Both the position numbers and the translations under genes were made by a program. 64,000 bases of DNA from Bacilli bacterium (GTDB lineage: Bacteria; Bacillota; Bacilli; Bacillales; Amphibacillaceae). A model generated the notes under the pieces. It did no database searches. It worked only from the letters and a program-made list of their open reading frames with translations, and was not told where the DNA came from. Of the stretch, positions 38,815-47,823 are shown piece after piece. Within the stretch, counting starts at the first letter, position 1, and each line of letters starts with the position of its first letter. The DNA is taken from contig DUPD01000020.1 of NCBI GenBank assembly GCA_012838505.1, forward strand, positions 1 to 64,000, given 5' to 3'.

Positions 38815-39639
38815 CTAACGTCCCCAATTCAACGTAATATCACCGATGTCAGTTGATGCATTAAGTCTTGGAATCTCTTTTTCTGACGTAGAGCGAATCT
38901 CAACGATAGGATCATCTACACCTTTGACATCCCCTAACTCCGCTTCCAAACGTAGTGAGTAAAACTCCGGTTCTTCTGGGATGCGGATCTTAATATTGCC
39001 AACATCAACGTATGCTTCAACATTCCCCTGCCATTCAATTAAATCAAGGTTAATCTTACCGACATCAGCTGATAAATACCAGTCTCCCGCTGCATCAATT
39101 AAATCAATTTCTCCAACATCAACTTCCACACTTCCGCTAGTTAACACAACGTTCTGTCCTTCCAGATCTCCAACATTAATCACACCAGTAAATTGGTCTA
39201 ATGCCAGATCATTAATGCGGATTTTGCCAACATCAACTAACGCTTCAATTGAACCATTAAATGATTCGGGAATCCCAATACGGACAGTCAGATTATGATG
39301 ATTCCAAAAGGGGAAAATATTAACTTTGAAAAATCTTGATTTGTGATCAACCGTAATTAATAATCGATCACCAGATTCCTTAACTTCTAACAGCTCATCG
39401 ATTGACTTGTTACTTTTTCCACGGACATCAACTTGAATTGTCTCTTCATCCGTCGGGAAGAAATAAACATCAGCTAGATCACTCTTAATATCAATCGCAT
39501 CAATCTCCTTATTCTCAACCTCAATTGATCGCTCTACCGTATCAATTCTGCTTCGCCCAATTAATTGATTCCAGTTAAAAATCGTTCCCAACACACCTAT
39601 GACTAAAATCGCCAAGCCAGCTAAAGCGAATTTTTTCAT
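38815..39639 (-). CDS. LiaG-like protein (DUF4097)
   Basis: A 274-residue protein with one N-terminal membrane helix and a long beta-rich extracellular part. Six spaced repeats of a DVG-type motif (VDVGKI, INVGDL, VDVGEI, ADVGKI, VDVGNI, TDIGDI) indicate a right-handed beta-solenoid, the DUF4097 fold. Last gene of the lia operon, two bases after the HAAS gene. LiaG in B. subtilis belongs to the same family; its function is unclear. Confidence 0.8.
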   Translation of the reverse strand: MKKFALAGLAILVIGVLGTIFNWNQLIGRSRIDTVERSIEVENKEIDAIDIKSDLADVYFFPTDEETIQVDVRGKSNKSIDELLEVKESGDRLLITVDHKSRFFKVNIFPFWNHHNLTVRIGIPESFNGSIEALVDVGKIRINDLALDQFTGVINVGDLEGQNVVLTSGSVEVDVGEIDLIDAAGDWYLSADVGKINLDLIEWQGNVEAYVDVGNIKIRIPEEPEFYSLRLEAELGDVKGVDDPIVEIRSTSEKEIPRLNASTDIGDITLNWGR

Positions 39640-39641
39640 CT

Positions 39642-40211
39642 TTACCTCCCCCTTACCATTCGATTCATCGCATCAAAATAGGCACGCGTTAAACGACTAG
39701 CCAACTTTGATAAATAATGCATCGCAACAAAAAGTAAAATTCCAAGACCTACTGCAGCTAAAATCGGGTAGAACTCTGGAAAAATAAGCGCCCCATCGTA
39801 CCAAAAAGCAATTAATGGTGTGGCCATTAGCACAATCGAACTAATCCAAATTCCTATTCCCGCAAAAAAGATCCCGATCGCAGGCCCTAATACAAACATC
39901 AGATTGACGATAATTAAAATAATTAGTAATAAATAATTGATTGGTTGATCTTGATCTTGTCGAGCTGATGTTGTCCGCTGATCTCGATTAACGACATCAA
40001 CCTCTTCTCGATCAGGCTCAATTTGGTCGGCATAAATCGCCAGTTCTTTTTCGGCATTTGCTTTCGGTCTCCCTAACAACAAAATCGTATCCTCTTCCGA
40101 GCGTTCTCCATCAAACTGATCACGATAATGATCAATAATCTGCTTTTGTACATCGCTAGGTAATGAACGTAAATAGTAAGCTAATTCCTGTAAATAGCGT
40201 TTTTGATTCAT
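39642..40211 (-). CDS. HAAS domain membrane protein (DUF1700-like)
   Basis: A 189-residue protein: an N-terminal helical HAAS domain (YLQELAYYLRSLPSDVQKQI, LLLGRPKANAEKEL), an acidic linker, then three or four membrane helices. Such proteins usually pair with a DUF4097 protein, often under a PadR regulator; here the pair is attached to liaFSR. Probable envelope sensor or anti-regulator, by association only. Confidence 0.72.
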   Translation of the reverse strand: MNQKRYLQELAYYLRSLPSDVQKQIIDHYRDQFDGERSEEDTILLLGRPKANAEKELAIYADQIEPDREEVDVVNRDQRTTSARQDQDQPINYLLLIILIIVNLMFVLGPAIGIFFAGIGIWISSIVLMATPLIAFWYDGALIFPEFYPILAAVGLGILLFVAMHYLSKLASRLTRAYFDAMNRMVRGR

Positions 40212-40223
40212 GATGTCCTCCTC

Positions 40224-40868
40224 CTAGTCAAAACTTTTCTCTACTAATTTGTGTTCATGCGCGTAAATCGCAGCTTGTGTCCGGTCGGCAACCTCTAACT
40301 TACTAAGTATATTGCTAACATGGACTTTCACTGTTTTTATAGCAATAAAAAGTTGATCAGCAATCTCTTGATTTGTTTTTCCAGATGCAATAAGAAGTAA
40401 AATTTCTCGTTCTCGAGCTGTTAAATCTTCATGTAATTCAGGTTCGGCGTCACCACGCATTTTCGCCATCATTTTGCTCGTCACTTCTTGTTCAAAAACA
40501 GATTCTCCCCGAGCCGTTCTCCGAATCGCATCAGCAATATCACTTGCTTTCGATGTTTTTAAAACGTAGCTTGTCGCTCCCGCTTCAATTGCGGGATAGA
40601 CTTTATCATCATCAACAAAACTTGTCACCATCAAAATTTTTGCTTCCGGCCATGCTGCAATAATTCTTTTTGTTGCCTCGATCCCATCCATTTTATCCAT
40701 CACAATATCCATTAAAATTAAGTCTGGTCGCAATTCCAGTGCTAGCTTCACACCATCCTCACCATTCGAGGCCTCTGCAATGACTTCAATATCTTTTTGT
40801 GTTTTTAAAAATGTTGTGACACCGATTCGAACCATTTCATGATCGTCGACAAATAATACTCGAATCAT
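40224..40868 (-). CDS. liaR: Response regulator LiaR
   Basis: A NarL/LuxR-type response regulator of 214 residues. Receiver domain with [11 protein letters not shown], phospho-acceptor Asp in LILMDIVM, switch Ser in VTSF and Lys in VLKTSK. The LuxR helix-turn-helix is [25 protein letters not shown] at 40868 is preferred; the liaS stop codon lies just upstream and overlaps the earlier in-frame codons. Activated by LiaS under cell-envelope stress. Confidence 0.92.
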   Translation of the reverse strand: MIRVLFVDDHEMVRIGVTTFLKTQKDIEVIAEASNGEDGVKLALELRPDLILMDIVMDKMDGIEATKRIIAAWPEAKILMVTSFVDDDKVYPAIEAGATSYVLKTSKASDIADAIRRTARGESVFEQEVTSKMMAKMRGDAEPELHEDLTAREREILLLIASGKTNQEIADQLFIAIKTVKVHVSNILSKLEVADRTQAAIYAHEHKLVEKSFD

Positions 40869-40872
40869 CTTC

Positions 40873-41898
40873 TCACTCCTCACGATTTAACGGAACGTGG
40901 ACCGTAATCTTTGTCCCTTGATTTGGTAAACTAACAATTTTGAACTGCCCACCCATTTCTGTCGTTCGTTCTTGCATATTGGCAAGTCCATATGAACCTG
41001 ATAAAGCCTGGTCTGGATCAAAGCCTATTCCATCATCAATCACGGTTAAAATAGCGATATGATCACGCTTGATAAATGATACATTAATTTGATTTGCTTT
41101 CGCATGTCTAAGTGCATTCGATAATGACTCTTGTAAAATGCGAAAGAGGTTATCTTCGACTGCTCGATTGAGCGAGATCTCCTCTGTTTGCCAATTAATT
41201 TTGAGGGGAACTTTTTCAACTAATTCTGAAATCAACTGATCAATCCCTTCTTTTAAAGATTGATTTCTTAACGCAATTGGACGTAAATGAAGGAGTAGAG
41301 CGCGCATTTCTAACTGAGCTTGTTGAATCATTTGTTCAATCTGCTCTAATGGTTGCTCAATTTGATCAACACTTTCTATCGCTAACTCATTGATCGCAGA
41401 AACGAGCATCGATGCGGCGAACAATTCCTGACTGACTGAATCATGCAGTTCACGCGCCAATCGATTCCTTTCTTCTGTCAATCGCGCCTCTATTTTTTCC
41501 TCTTGATCTTCAAGTTGCTCACTGATAACTGCTTGCATTCTCTTAGTTATTTGACCAAGTTGTAGTTGAAGCTCACTGATTAATTCTAGCGTTTGATTGA
41601 TCAGTTGATTTTTTTCAGTATCTAGTAAGTTTGTATCTGTTTTTCCGGTTAAAACTTGGTTTAATTTTTCATTAATAATGCGTACTTGGCTTTTTTGGTT
41701 TTGATATGTGACAAATCCAAAAATAGATCCGATCACGATAATTATAAAAATAATTAGAAACAAGATTGGTAAACCAACAAAGCTTTGGAACCAAAGTAAA
41801 CGCCAGTCTAAAATGTCATACTGCTGAAACAGTAATAATAGCAACGTGATGACCAGTGAGGCTGCGAAGAAAATACCTCTAGCAATCGCCTTTCTCAT
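40873..41898 (-). CDS. liaS: Sensor histidine kinase LiaS
   Basis: A 341-residue kinase with two N-terminal membrane helices and no large extracellular domain, a coiled-coil linker, a HisKA_3 dimerisation segment with the phospho-acceptor histidine ([16 protein letters not shown]), and an HATPase ([38 protein letters not shown]). It belongs to the intramembrane-sensing class that detects cell-wall damage and is inhibited by LiaF. It overlaps liaF by four bases. Confidence 0.92.
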   Translation of the reverse strand: MRKAIARGIFFAASLVITLLLLLFQQYDILDWRLLWFQSFVGLPILFLIIFIIIVIGSIFGFVTYQNQKSQVRIINEKLNQVLTGKTDTNLLDTEKNQLINQTLELISELQLQLGQITKRMQAVISEQLEDQEEKIEARLTEERNRLARELHDSVSQELFAASMLVSAINELAIESVDQIEQPLEQIEQMIQQAQLEMRALLLHLRPIALRNQSLKEGIDQLISELVEKVPLKINWQTEEISLNRAVEDNLFRILQESLSNALRHAKANQINVSFIKRDHIAILTVIDDGIGFDPDQALSGSYGLANMQERTTEMGGQFKIVSLPNQGTKITVHVPLNREE

Positions 41899-42614
41899 CC
41901 TCGTACCACCTCGATCTTTCCAGCAATCATCGATGTATAAATTTTCACACGTTGATTCGCTTGGTGATAATTTTTAGTTTGGTAATGAATCACTCGATTC
42001 GTGATCTGATCATATCCATAACCAAAAATATCAACTGATCCAAGGAAAACAGAATGATGGATACTCACTTCAACATCGTATGGGACAATGATTTTTATCG
42101 TCCCAGCAAGGTGACGAATTAAAATTAATGGCTCGCCCTTCGGCAAAACAGTCTGGGTTAAATCAATCACCGTTTCACCAAAAAGTGTCTGGCTATTATA
42201 GTCTTGCCATTGATAAGCCTGTTCACCAAGTTTTTGACCACCAAACCATTTGTTTGAATATAAGATTTCAGTTTCTTCGATTGGCTCATCATCAAATTGA
42301 ACGGCACGAGCTGTCTGTTTCGTGTCTGATTGGTTTTGCACATATTGAATGATAAACCAAATGATCAGGACACCAAATAAAATTCTGAAGAAAATTCGAT
42401 CGAGCAAAATCGATGCAATAATAATCATCACAATCCAGAAAGTCACCCGATAAGGTTCCCGGTAATAGCGCTCCCAAGAATAGTATGCAATTGCACCCAA
42501 GAGAATTAACCATAAGATTTGGTTTGAACTGAAGAAGATAAATTCAAATAGAAACACAGCCGAACAGATTATGATTAAAATTTGAATTGGTTTTTTATCA
42601 AATAAGTTATGCAT
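41895..42614 (-). CDS. liaF: LiaF, inhibitor of LiaS
   Basis: A 239-residue protein with about four N-terminal membrane helices and a C-terminal beta-rich domain (TLFGETVIDLTQTVLPKGEP, LAGTIKIIVPYDVEV, IHHSVFLGSVDIFG). First gene of the operon liaF-liaS-liaR-HAAS-liaG. The B. subtilis effectors liaI and liaH are not here. Confidence 0.9.
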   Translation of the reverse strand: MHNLFDKKPIQILIIICSAVFLFEFIFFSSNQILWLILLGAIAYYSWERYYREPYRVTFWIVMIIIASILLDRIFFRILFGVLIIWFIIQYVQNQSDTKQTARAVQFDDEPIEETEILYSNKWFGGQKLGEQAYQWQDYNSQTLFGETVIDLTQTVLPKGEPLILIRHLAGTIKIIVPYDVEVSIHHSVFLGSVDIFGYGYDQITNRVIHYQTKNYHQANQRVKIYTSMIAGKIEVVRG

Positions 42615-42699
42615 AAGCGTTCTCCTTTGTCTTTAGAATGAAACACTTGATTTGATAATTTAATTTTAGCGCTCTTTTTAGGATTATGTAATGATCTTG

Positions 42700-42715
42700 A
42701 GTTATATTTATAACT
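42700..42715. promoter_or_regulatory. Palindrome upstream of liaF
   Basis: AGTTATATTTATAACT, arms of 7 bp around a 2-bp centre, 86-101 bp upstream of the liaF start. Position suits an operator for autoregulation by LiaR, but no match to a known LiaR box is claimed. Confidence 0.35.
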
Positions 42716-42800
42716 AAGACTTGAGGCTTAATAAGGGGGGTGTTGATAACATGAGGTTATTTGAAGAAACTTCGCGTTGTGATTTCTGCACAGGTTCAAG

Positions 42801-42920
42801 AAAATACAGACGAGTTCGGCGAAATACAGACAAGTCGAAGAAAATACAGACGAGTTCCACGAAATGTAGACAAGTCGGAGAAAATACAGACGAGTTCAGC
42901 GAAATGTAGACAAGTCGGAG
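42801..42920. repeat. 20-bp tandem array, six units
   Basis: Six units in exact 20-bp register, alternating AAAATACAGACGAGTTCGGC with GAAATGTAGACAAGTCGGAG types. It is clearly the same family as the array at 32461, 10 kb away. It lies between the divergent promoter of liaF and the 3' end of the papain-fold gene. A 62-codon frame across it is a by-product of the repeat. Confidence 0.92.
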
Positions 42921-42954
42921 AATAATTGATATTTTTAAGACTATCTAATGATTA

Positions 42955-42986
42955 TTAAAAAGCTTAGCAGGATTTTCTGCTAAGCT
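42955..42986 (-). terminator. Terminator after the papain-fold gene
   Basis: Stem AGCTTAGCAG/CTGCTAAGCT followed by TTTTT on the minus strand. Confidence 0.85.
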
Positions 42987-42992
42987 GATCGT

Positions 42993-43649
42993 TTAGAGAC
43001 GGAAGTACCGCCATGTTTTGATGACGCGTTTTGTTGTGCGCTTGACTTGATAATTCATAAAATAATAATAAATGCTGAAAGTTTGGCGCATTGATCCAGT
43101 AACTTCGTCTTCAGGTTGATAATTGAAATAAGGATATTGATTTAACTCACCTTGATAAACCAATTGTAATTGTTCCCAATTACGTAAATCTTGTGGCCGA
43201 ATCAGGCCGGCTGGTTTTGCATTATGATAGATCCCACACTCTTTAAGTAACGTCGCGACAAATTGAGAACAGAAAAATGCATTGTGGCGATGAAACTCAA
43301 TATTCATCATGACTCCAAATAAACCTAAAAAATTATAACGATATAAGTGCTCTTGCGCTTCCATAAGTAAAAGTTTTTCCCTTAATTGATCATATTCCTG
43401 TTCAGTAACCTTCAATTGATAGATTGCACAGTTCGAATGAAGAAAGAATGGCAAATTAATATTCTCTCTTACAAATCCACCAATGAAAGGGTTCTTTGGT
43501 CGCTTTCGTCCAAAACTGTATACGAGATCGAGTGATTCATCAAGTGAGATTGAGACGTGATTAAAAGATGTTCTTGTGTATAAATCTATCGTTCTTGCAA
43601 GCATTGTACCAGTACTTGAAAATAATAAATAGATGTTTTTTGTTTTCAT
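42993..43649 (-). CDS. Permuted papain-like (YiiX/NlpC-P60-like) protein
   Basis: A 218-residue protein with the order His then Cys typical of the permuted NlpC/P60 fold: TSFNHVSISLDE supplies the histidine, and AFFCSQFVATLLKECG the cysteine. No signal peptide is obvious, so it may act inside the cell or at the membrane on peptides or acyl groups. The C-terminus is basic and aromatic (TTKRVIKTWRYFRL). The specific function is not recognisable. Confidence 0.65.
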   Translation of the reverse strand: MKTKNIYLLFSSTGTMLARTIDLYTRTSFNHVSISLDESLDLVYSFGRKRPKNPFIGGFVRENINLPFFLHSNCAIYQLKVTEQEYDQLREKLLLMEAQEHLYRYNFLGLFGVMMNIEFHRHNAFFCSQFVATLLKECGIYHNAKPAGLIRPQDLRNWEQLQLVYQGELNQYPYFNYQPEDEVTGSMRQTFSIYYYFMNYQVKRTTKRVIKTWRYFRL

Positions 43650-43854
43650 CTTAGCCTCCTCCCTATCTCTATAGACAGATATTTAAACAAAAAAGTTTCA
43701 TAAATTTATCATCATTATACAGAATCCTTTTACAATTAGATAGCTAAATTTGAATTCCCAGCAAATATACGTCTCTAGCAGTAGAGTTTGTGATAAAATA
43801 AGATTCATCGTTCAAAAAAATATTTTGCTTTTACAAAGAAAGGAATGATTGGTT

Positions 43855-44232
43855 ATGTTGAAGGATTTTAAGGAGTTTATCGCCCGTGGTAATGTGTTAG
43901 ATTTAGCGGTTGGGATTATTATTGGCGCTGCTTTTAGTAGCATTGTTTCTGCTTTAGTAGACAATGTGATTATGCCTCTGATTGGATTGATCATGGGCGG
44001 AATTGATTTTTCGTCTTTAGCGATTACTGTTGATGATGCGGTGATTGAATATGGTTTATTTATTCAGAGTATTGTTGACTTTTTAATTATTGCCTTCTCG
44101 ATCTTTATTTTTATTCGTTTGATTAATTCGGTTAAGCGGAAAAAAGAAGCGGTTGAAGAAGAGGTCGTGGAAGAAATCGATGAGCAGACTGTACTGCTGA
44201 CTGAGATTCGTGATTTATTGAAAGAAAAATAA
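43855..44232 (+). CDS. mscL: Large-conductance mechanosensitive channel
   Basis: A homopentameric channel that opens on hypo-osmotic shock. The 125-residue protein has the N-terminal amphipathic helix and TM1 ([20 protein letters not shown]), a short periplasmic loop, TM2 ([18 protein letters not shown]) and a charged C-terminal bundle. ATG at 43855 is preferred to a TTG two codons earlier. It is a single-gene unit with its own terminator. Confidence 0.95.
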   Translation: MLKDFKEFIARGNVLDLAVGIIIGAAFSSIVSALVDNVIMPLIGLIMGGIDFSSLAITVDDAVIEYGLFIQSIVDFLIIAFSIFIFIRLINSVKRKKEAVEEEVVEEIDEQTVLLTEIRDLLKEK

Positions 44233-44247
44233 AGATCATTCATTGAA

Positions 44248-44281
44248 AACAACCCAAACATCAAAAAGGTTTGGGTTGTTT
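44248..44281. terminator. Bidirectional terminator, mscL and topB
   Basis: Stem AACAACCCAAAC/GTTTGGGTTGTT between the convergent genes. Confidence 0.82.
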
Positions 44282-44290
44282 TAATTACTT

Positions 44291-46447
44291 TTATTCTTGC
44301 TTAAATTTTTTCAATGCGTCAGCTAAAGCTGTGTTAGTGAATTCTTCTTTATTATTTTGCTTCATATATTTATTTACATCACGTTTTGAGGCGCGTTGTT
44401 GGTTATTGTTTGCTCTGCGCTTTTGAAATGCAGATAATTTCTCACGATGCCCGCATTTACAAGAAAATGTTTGCGCCTCACCTGTCCCTCGTAACTCCAT
44501 CCGTTTATAACATTTTGGACAGCGGGCATTTGTCGTTCGGGCAATCTGTTTTTTCTCACCACATTCACGATCCTGACAAACGAGCATCCGTCCGCGCTTA
44601 CCATTAACTTCAAGCATCAATTTACCACAATTTGGACATTTCGTTCCGGTAATATTATCATGCTTAAACGTGCTATCCGTGTTTTTAATTTCGCTCACAA
44701 CTGTCCGTGTATAACGTTTCATTTCTTTAATAAACGCGTCTTTTTTTAACTGTCCTGATGCAATCGCCGCTAACTGATCTTCCCATTCAGCCGTTAAAAC
44801 AGGTGAACGTAGATCAGCAGGCACAAGCTCTAACAGCTGACGACCTTTTGAAGTTGTGAAAATATATTTACCCCGACTTTCAATATAGTGGGTATTGAAC
44901 AACTTATCGATAATGTCCGCCCGCGTTGCCACCGTGCCAAGACCACCTGATTGTTGCAGCGTTTCAGTTTGTTTACTGCTTCCAGTATCAATATATTTTG
45001 CCGGATTTTCCATCGCTTGAAGTAATGTTCCCTCAGTGAACCGCTCAGGTGGTGACGTCTCGCCTTCTGTTAATTGAACAGTCAACTCAATCGGATCACC
45101 CTCTTTAAGTGCCGGCAAGCGAGTCTGATCACCTGGATCTTGATAGAGCATTTTCCAGCCGGGATCAATGACATTATTTTCATTTAAAGAAAATAACTCA
45201 CCTGCAATCGTAACTTCTACTTTCGTCTGCTCAAAACGATATGGCGCTGATAACACTGCCAAAAAGCGCTTAATGACAAGATCATAAATTTTCCGTTCCC
45301 GATCATCGAGTTTCGCCAGCATCACCGGTTCCTCAGTTGGAATAATCGCATGGTGATCAGTAACCTTTTTATCATCAACATATGATTTATTTGCCTTAAT
45401 GCCTGACTTTAAAATCGTTCGAGCTGCAACCTGATACTCACCAACCGCACACGCATCGACCCGATCCTTCAACGTCGGGACAATATCACTTGATAAAAAC
45501 TTCGAATCCGTTCGCGGATAGGTCAACACCTTATGCTGCTCATACAACTTCTGCATAATTGACAACGTCTGCTTCCCAGAATAACCGAACGCCTTATTTG
45601 CCTCCTGTTGTAACGACGATAAATCATGCAGAGGTGGCGCAAAGCTTCTTTTTTCCGTCCGCTTGATTGACTGAATTTTTGCCTGCTTGCCTTTAAGTGT
45701 AGCAAGCAGTTTATCAGCTTTTGTTTTGTCAAAAATTCTCCCTTGATTGTTTTGATCGTGCCAATTTAATCGCAAACCTGATCGATTCTCAGCTTTTATG
45801 CCATAGAACTTCCGCGGTTTAAACTGATTAATCTCTTTTTCACGCTCGGCGATCATGGCTAAGGTAGGTGTTTGCACGCGACCACTAGAGAGCTGCGCAT
45901 TATGTGTCGTTGTTAGGGCTCGTGTCGCATTTAAGCCGACATACCAATCCGCTTCAGACCTCGCTGCGGCAGCTTGATAAAGTGAATCATATGCGTTGCC
46001 TGGTTTTAATTTTGCAAAGCCATCACGAATCGCTTTATCAGTTACCGAAGATATCCACAGACGTTTGATCGGCTTATTGATCCGTGCTTTTTCTAGAATC
46101 CAGCGGGCGACTAACTCCCCTTCTCTCCCAGCATCCGTTGCGATCACAATCTGGCTAACGTCGTTTCGGTTCAGTAGTTTTTTCACAGTTTGAAATTGTT
46201 TGTTCGTTTGGCGAATGACGACGAGCTTGAGTCGATCTGGAAGCATCGGTAAATCTTCTGAGCGCCATTGTTTGTATTTGGGGTCGTATGCTTCTGGATC
46301 AGCTAGCGTGACGAGGTGCCCGAGTGCCCATGTGACGATATATTTTGCTCCTTCGAAATAACCGTTTCGTTTGTTTTGGCAATTTAATACACGTGCCATG
46401 TCACGACCAACGGAAGGTTTTTCTGCGAGTACAACTGTTTTACTCAA
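44291..46447 (-). CDS. topB: DNA topoisomerase III
   Basis: A type IA topoisomerase of 718 residues that decatenates DNA, often together with a RecQ helicase (recQ lies 20 kb away). The TOPRIM acidic residues are in ATDAGREGELVARWI, the catalytic tyrosine in LTYPRTDSKFLS, and the C-terminal zinc fingers in CPNCGK, CQDREC and CPKC/CKCG. The start is TTG (46447) with AAAGGA upstream. Confidence 0.94.
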   Translation of the reverse strand: MSKTVVLAEKPSVGRDMARVLNCQNKRNGYFEGAKYIVTWALGHLVTLADPEAYDPKYKQWRSEDLPMLPDRLKLVVIRQTNKQFQTVKKLLNRNDVSQIVIATDAGREGELVARWILEKARINKPIKRLWISSVTDKAIRDGFAKLKPGNAYDSLYQAAAARSEADWYVGLNATRALTTTHNAQLSSGRVQTPTLAMIAEREKEINQFKPRKFYGIKAENRSGLRLNWHDQNNQGRIFDKTKADKLLATLKGKQAKIQSIKRTEKRSFAPPLHDLSSLQQEANKAFGYSGKQTLSIMQKLYEQHKVLTYPRTDSKFLSSDIVPTLKDRVDACAVGEYQVAARTILKSGIKANKSYVDDKKVTDHHAIIPTEEPVMLAKLDDRERKIYDLVIKRFLAVLSAPYRFEQTKVEVTIAGELFSLNENNVIDPGWKMLYQDPGDQTRLPALKEGDPIELTVQLTEGETSPPERFTEGTLLQAMENPAKYIDTGSSKQTETLQQSGGLGTVATRADIIDKLFNTHYIESRGKYIFTTSKGRQLLELVPADLRSPVLTAEWEDQLAAIASGQLKKDAFIKEMKRYTRTVVSEIKNTDSTFKHDNITGTKCPNCGKLMLEVNGKRGRMLVCQDRECGEKKQIARTTNARCPKCYKRMELRGTGEAQTFSCKCGHREKLSAFQKRRANNNQQRASKRDVNKYMKQNNKEEFTNTALADALKKFKQE

Positions 46448-46489
46448 AAAATCAATCCTTTCTTTCCCTATTCATTAAGGGTAAACTGC

Positions 46490-46891
46490 TTAAATATAAA
46501 AAATGACGTATAGGTAATAAAAGATAATTAAGACAACTAAAATCGACACGTTCATCAGTGTGATATAGGCTCGCTTTGGTTGATCAGTTTTATTCCACTG
46601 AAACCAGGCGCGAATCAGTTCCATAATAATAAATAGAACGGGAAAAATGATGTATGGTGACGCAACATCGAACATATTTGCTTGTACGAGATCGGTCATC
46701 GTAAATAATAAAAACAAGATTAAAAATAGAATCGATAGGCCTAAATCGATTTTTTGGTGTTGGTTGTTAACAAATCTGCCTGTGCCTGAAGGTAATTTCT
46801 TTAGTTCGAATTTTTTGGCCAGAACTCTTTTAATGATAAATTGAAACACAACGAGTAGAACTAAAATTAAGAAAAACGTGATAACTGTCAT
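46490..46891 (-). CDS. DUF4181 membrane protein
   Basis: A 133-residue protein with four predicted membrane helices and the DUF4181 segment VNNQHQKIDLGLS between helices one and two. Found in many bacilli; no function is known. Excellent ribosome site GGAGG. It lies just upstream of topB with a 42-bp gap and may be co-transcribed. Confidence 0.7.
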   Translation of the reverse strand: MTVITFFLILVLLVVFQFIIKRVLAKKFELKKLPSGTGRFVNNQHQKIDLGLSILFLILFLLFTMTDLVQANMFDVASPYIIFPVLFIIMELIRAWFQWNKTDQPKRAYITLMNVSILVVLIIFYYLYVIFYI

Positions 46892-47004
46892 AGTGCCTCC
46901 TTCTAGAACGTCTTTTACTAAATGATAGCAATTTGTGCTTGATTAGTAAATAAAGAGCTTGTATTTTGTGCTCATTTGCAATAATAAAAACGAATCGTAT
47001 GTAA

Positions 47005-47030
47005 ACAAAAACCTCCTACTTATAGGAGGT
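47005..47030 (-). terminator. Terminator after the nitroreductase-family gene
   Basis: Stem ACCTCCTA/TAGGAGGT followed by TTTTTG on the minus strand. Confidence 0.75.
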
Positions 47031-47041
47031 CGATTGATATT

Positions 47042-47641
47042 TTATTTAAAAACTTTCACGCGATCTGCGATTGGTTGTTGTTCTTTAGCTGGGCGTTCAC
47101 CTTCTGGTTTACCGAATGGCATTTGGCCGCGTAGCAACCAATCTTCAGGAATACCCCATTCTGCTTGAACTGCTTGATCGACTAATGGGTTGTAGTGCTG
47201 TAGTGTTGCGCCTAAGCCTTCATTTTCAAGTGCTGTCCAAACAACATACTGCAACATACCTGATCCTTGCTCTGACCAAATTGGGAAGTTGTCAGCATAT
47301 AGTGGCATTTGCTCTTGTAGGCCGCGAACAATTGACTGATCTTCGAAAAATAGGACTGTTCCATATCCTGCTTTGAAGCCGTTGATTCTTGCTTCTGTTG
47401 CTGGGAATTCATTTTCTGGAACAATTTTTTTCAATTCTGCTTTTGTTAATTCCCAAAACTTATCACTTTCTTGATTGAATAAAACAACAACGCGTCCACT
47501 TTGTGAGTTAAACGCATAAGGTGTGTGTTCGATTGCAAATTGAACAACTTCCTCGATTCTTTCTTCTGATACTATTTTCTGATCGGAAATCTGATACACA
47601 GAGTAACGATCTGCAACTGCTTGGTAAAAATCTTTTGCCAT
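47042..47641 (-). CDS. Nitroreductase family protein
   Basis: A 199-residue flavoprotein of the FRM2/YdgI-like branch. FMN-binding regions are AIEHTPYAFNSQSGRVVVL, QGSGMLQYVVWTALENEGLG and WLLRGQMPFGKP. Members reduce nitro compounds or quinones using NAD(P)H; the natural substrate is uncertain. Good ribosome site GGGAGG. Single gene. Confidence 0.88.
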   Translation of the reverse strand: MAKDFYQAVADRYSVYQISDQKIVSEERIEEVVQFAIEHTPYAFNSQSGRVVVLFNQESDKFWELTKAELKKIVPENEFPATEARINGFKAGYGTVLFFEDQSIVRGLQEQMPLYADNFPIWSEQGSGMLQYVVWTALENEGLGATLQHYNPLVDQAVQAEWGIPEDWLLRGQMPFGKPEGERPAKEQQPIADRVKVFK

Positions 47642-47823
47642 AATAAATCCTCCCTAAATTTCTTCTCTATAAAAGACGTACTTGACTATCATTCCACTTT
47701 TTCTAAAATAAATAAAGAAATATGCTTAGCTTTTTTATCGGATTAATTTTAAGAGTGATAATTGACTTAACGTGCCATTTAGCATAAGCTAGGCACAGGT
47801 TATATATTTTGGAGGAATGGACT

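Noticed and set aside
42721-42909. 62-codon frame with repeated Lys/Thr/Asp segments
   Set aside because: It is generated by the 20-bp array; the period is not a multiple of three and the composition is unlike the neighbouring genes.
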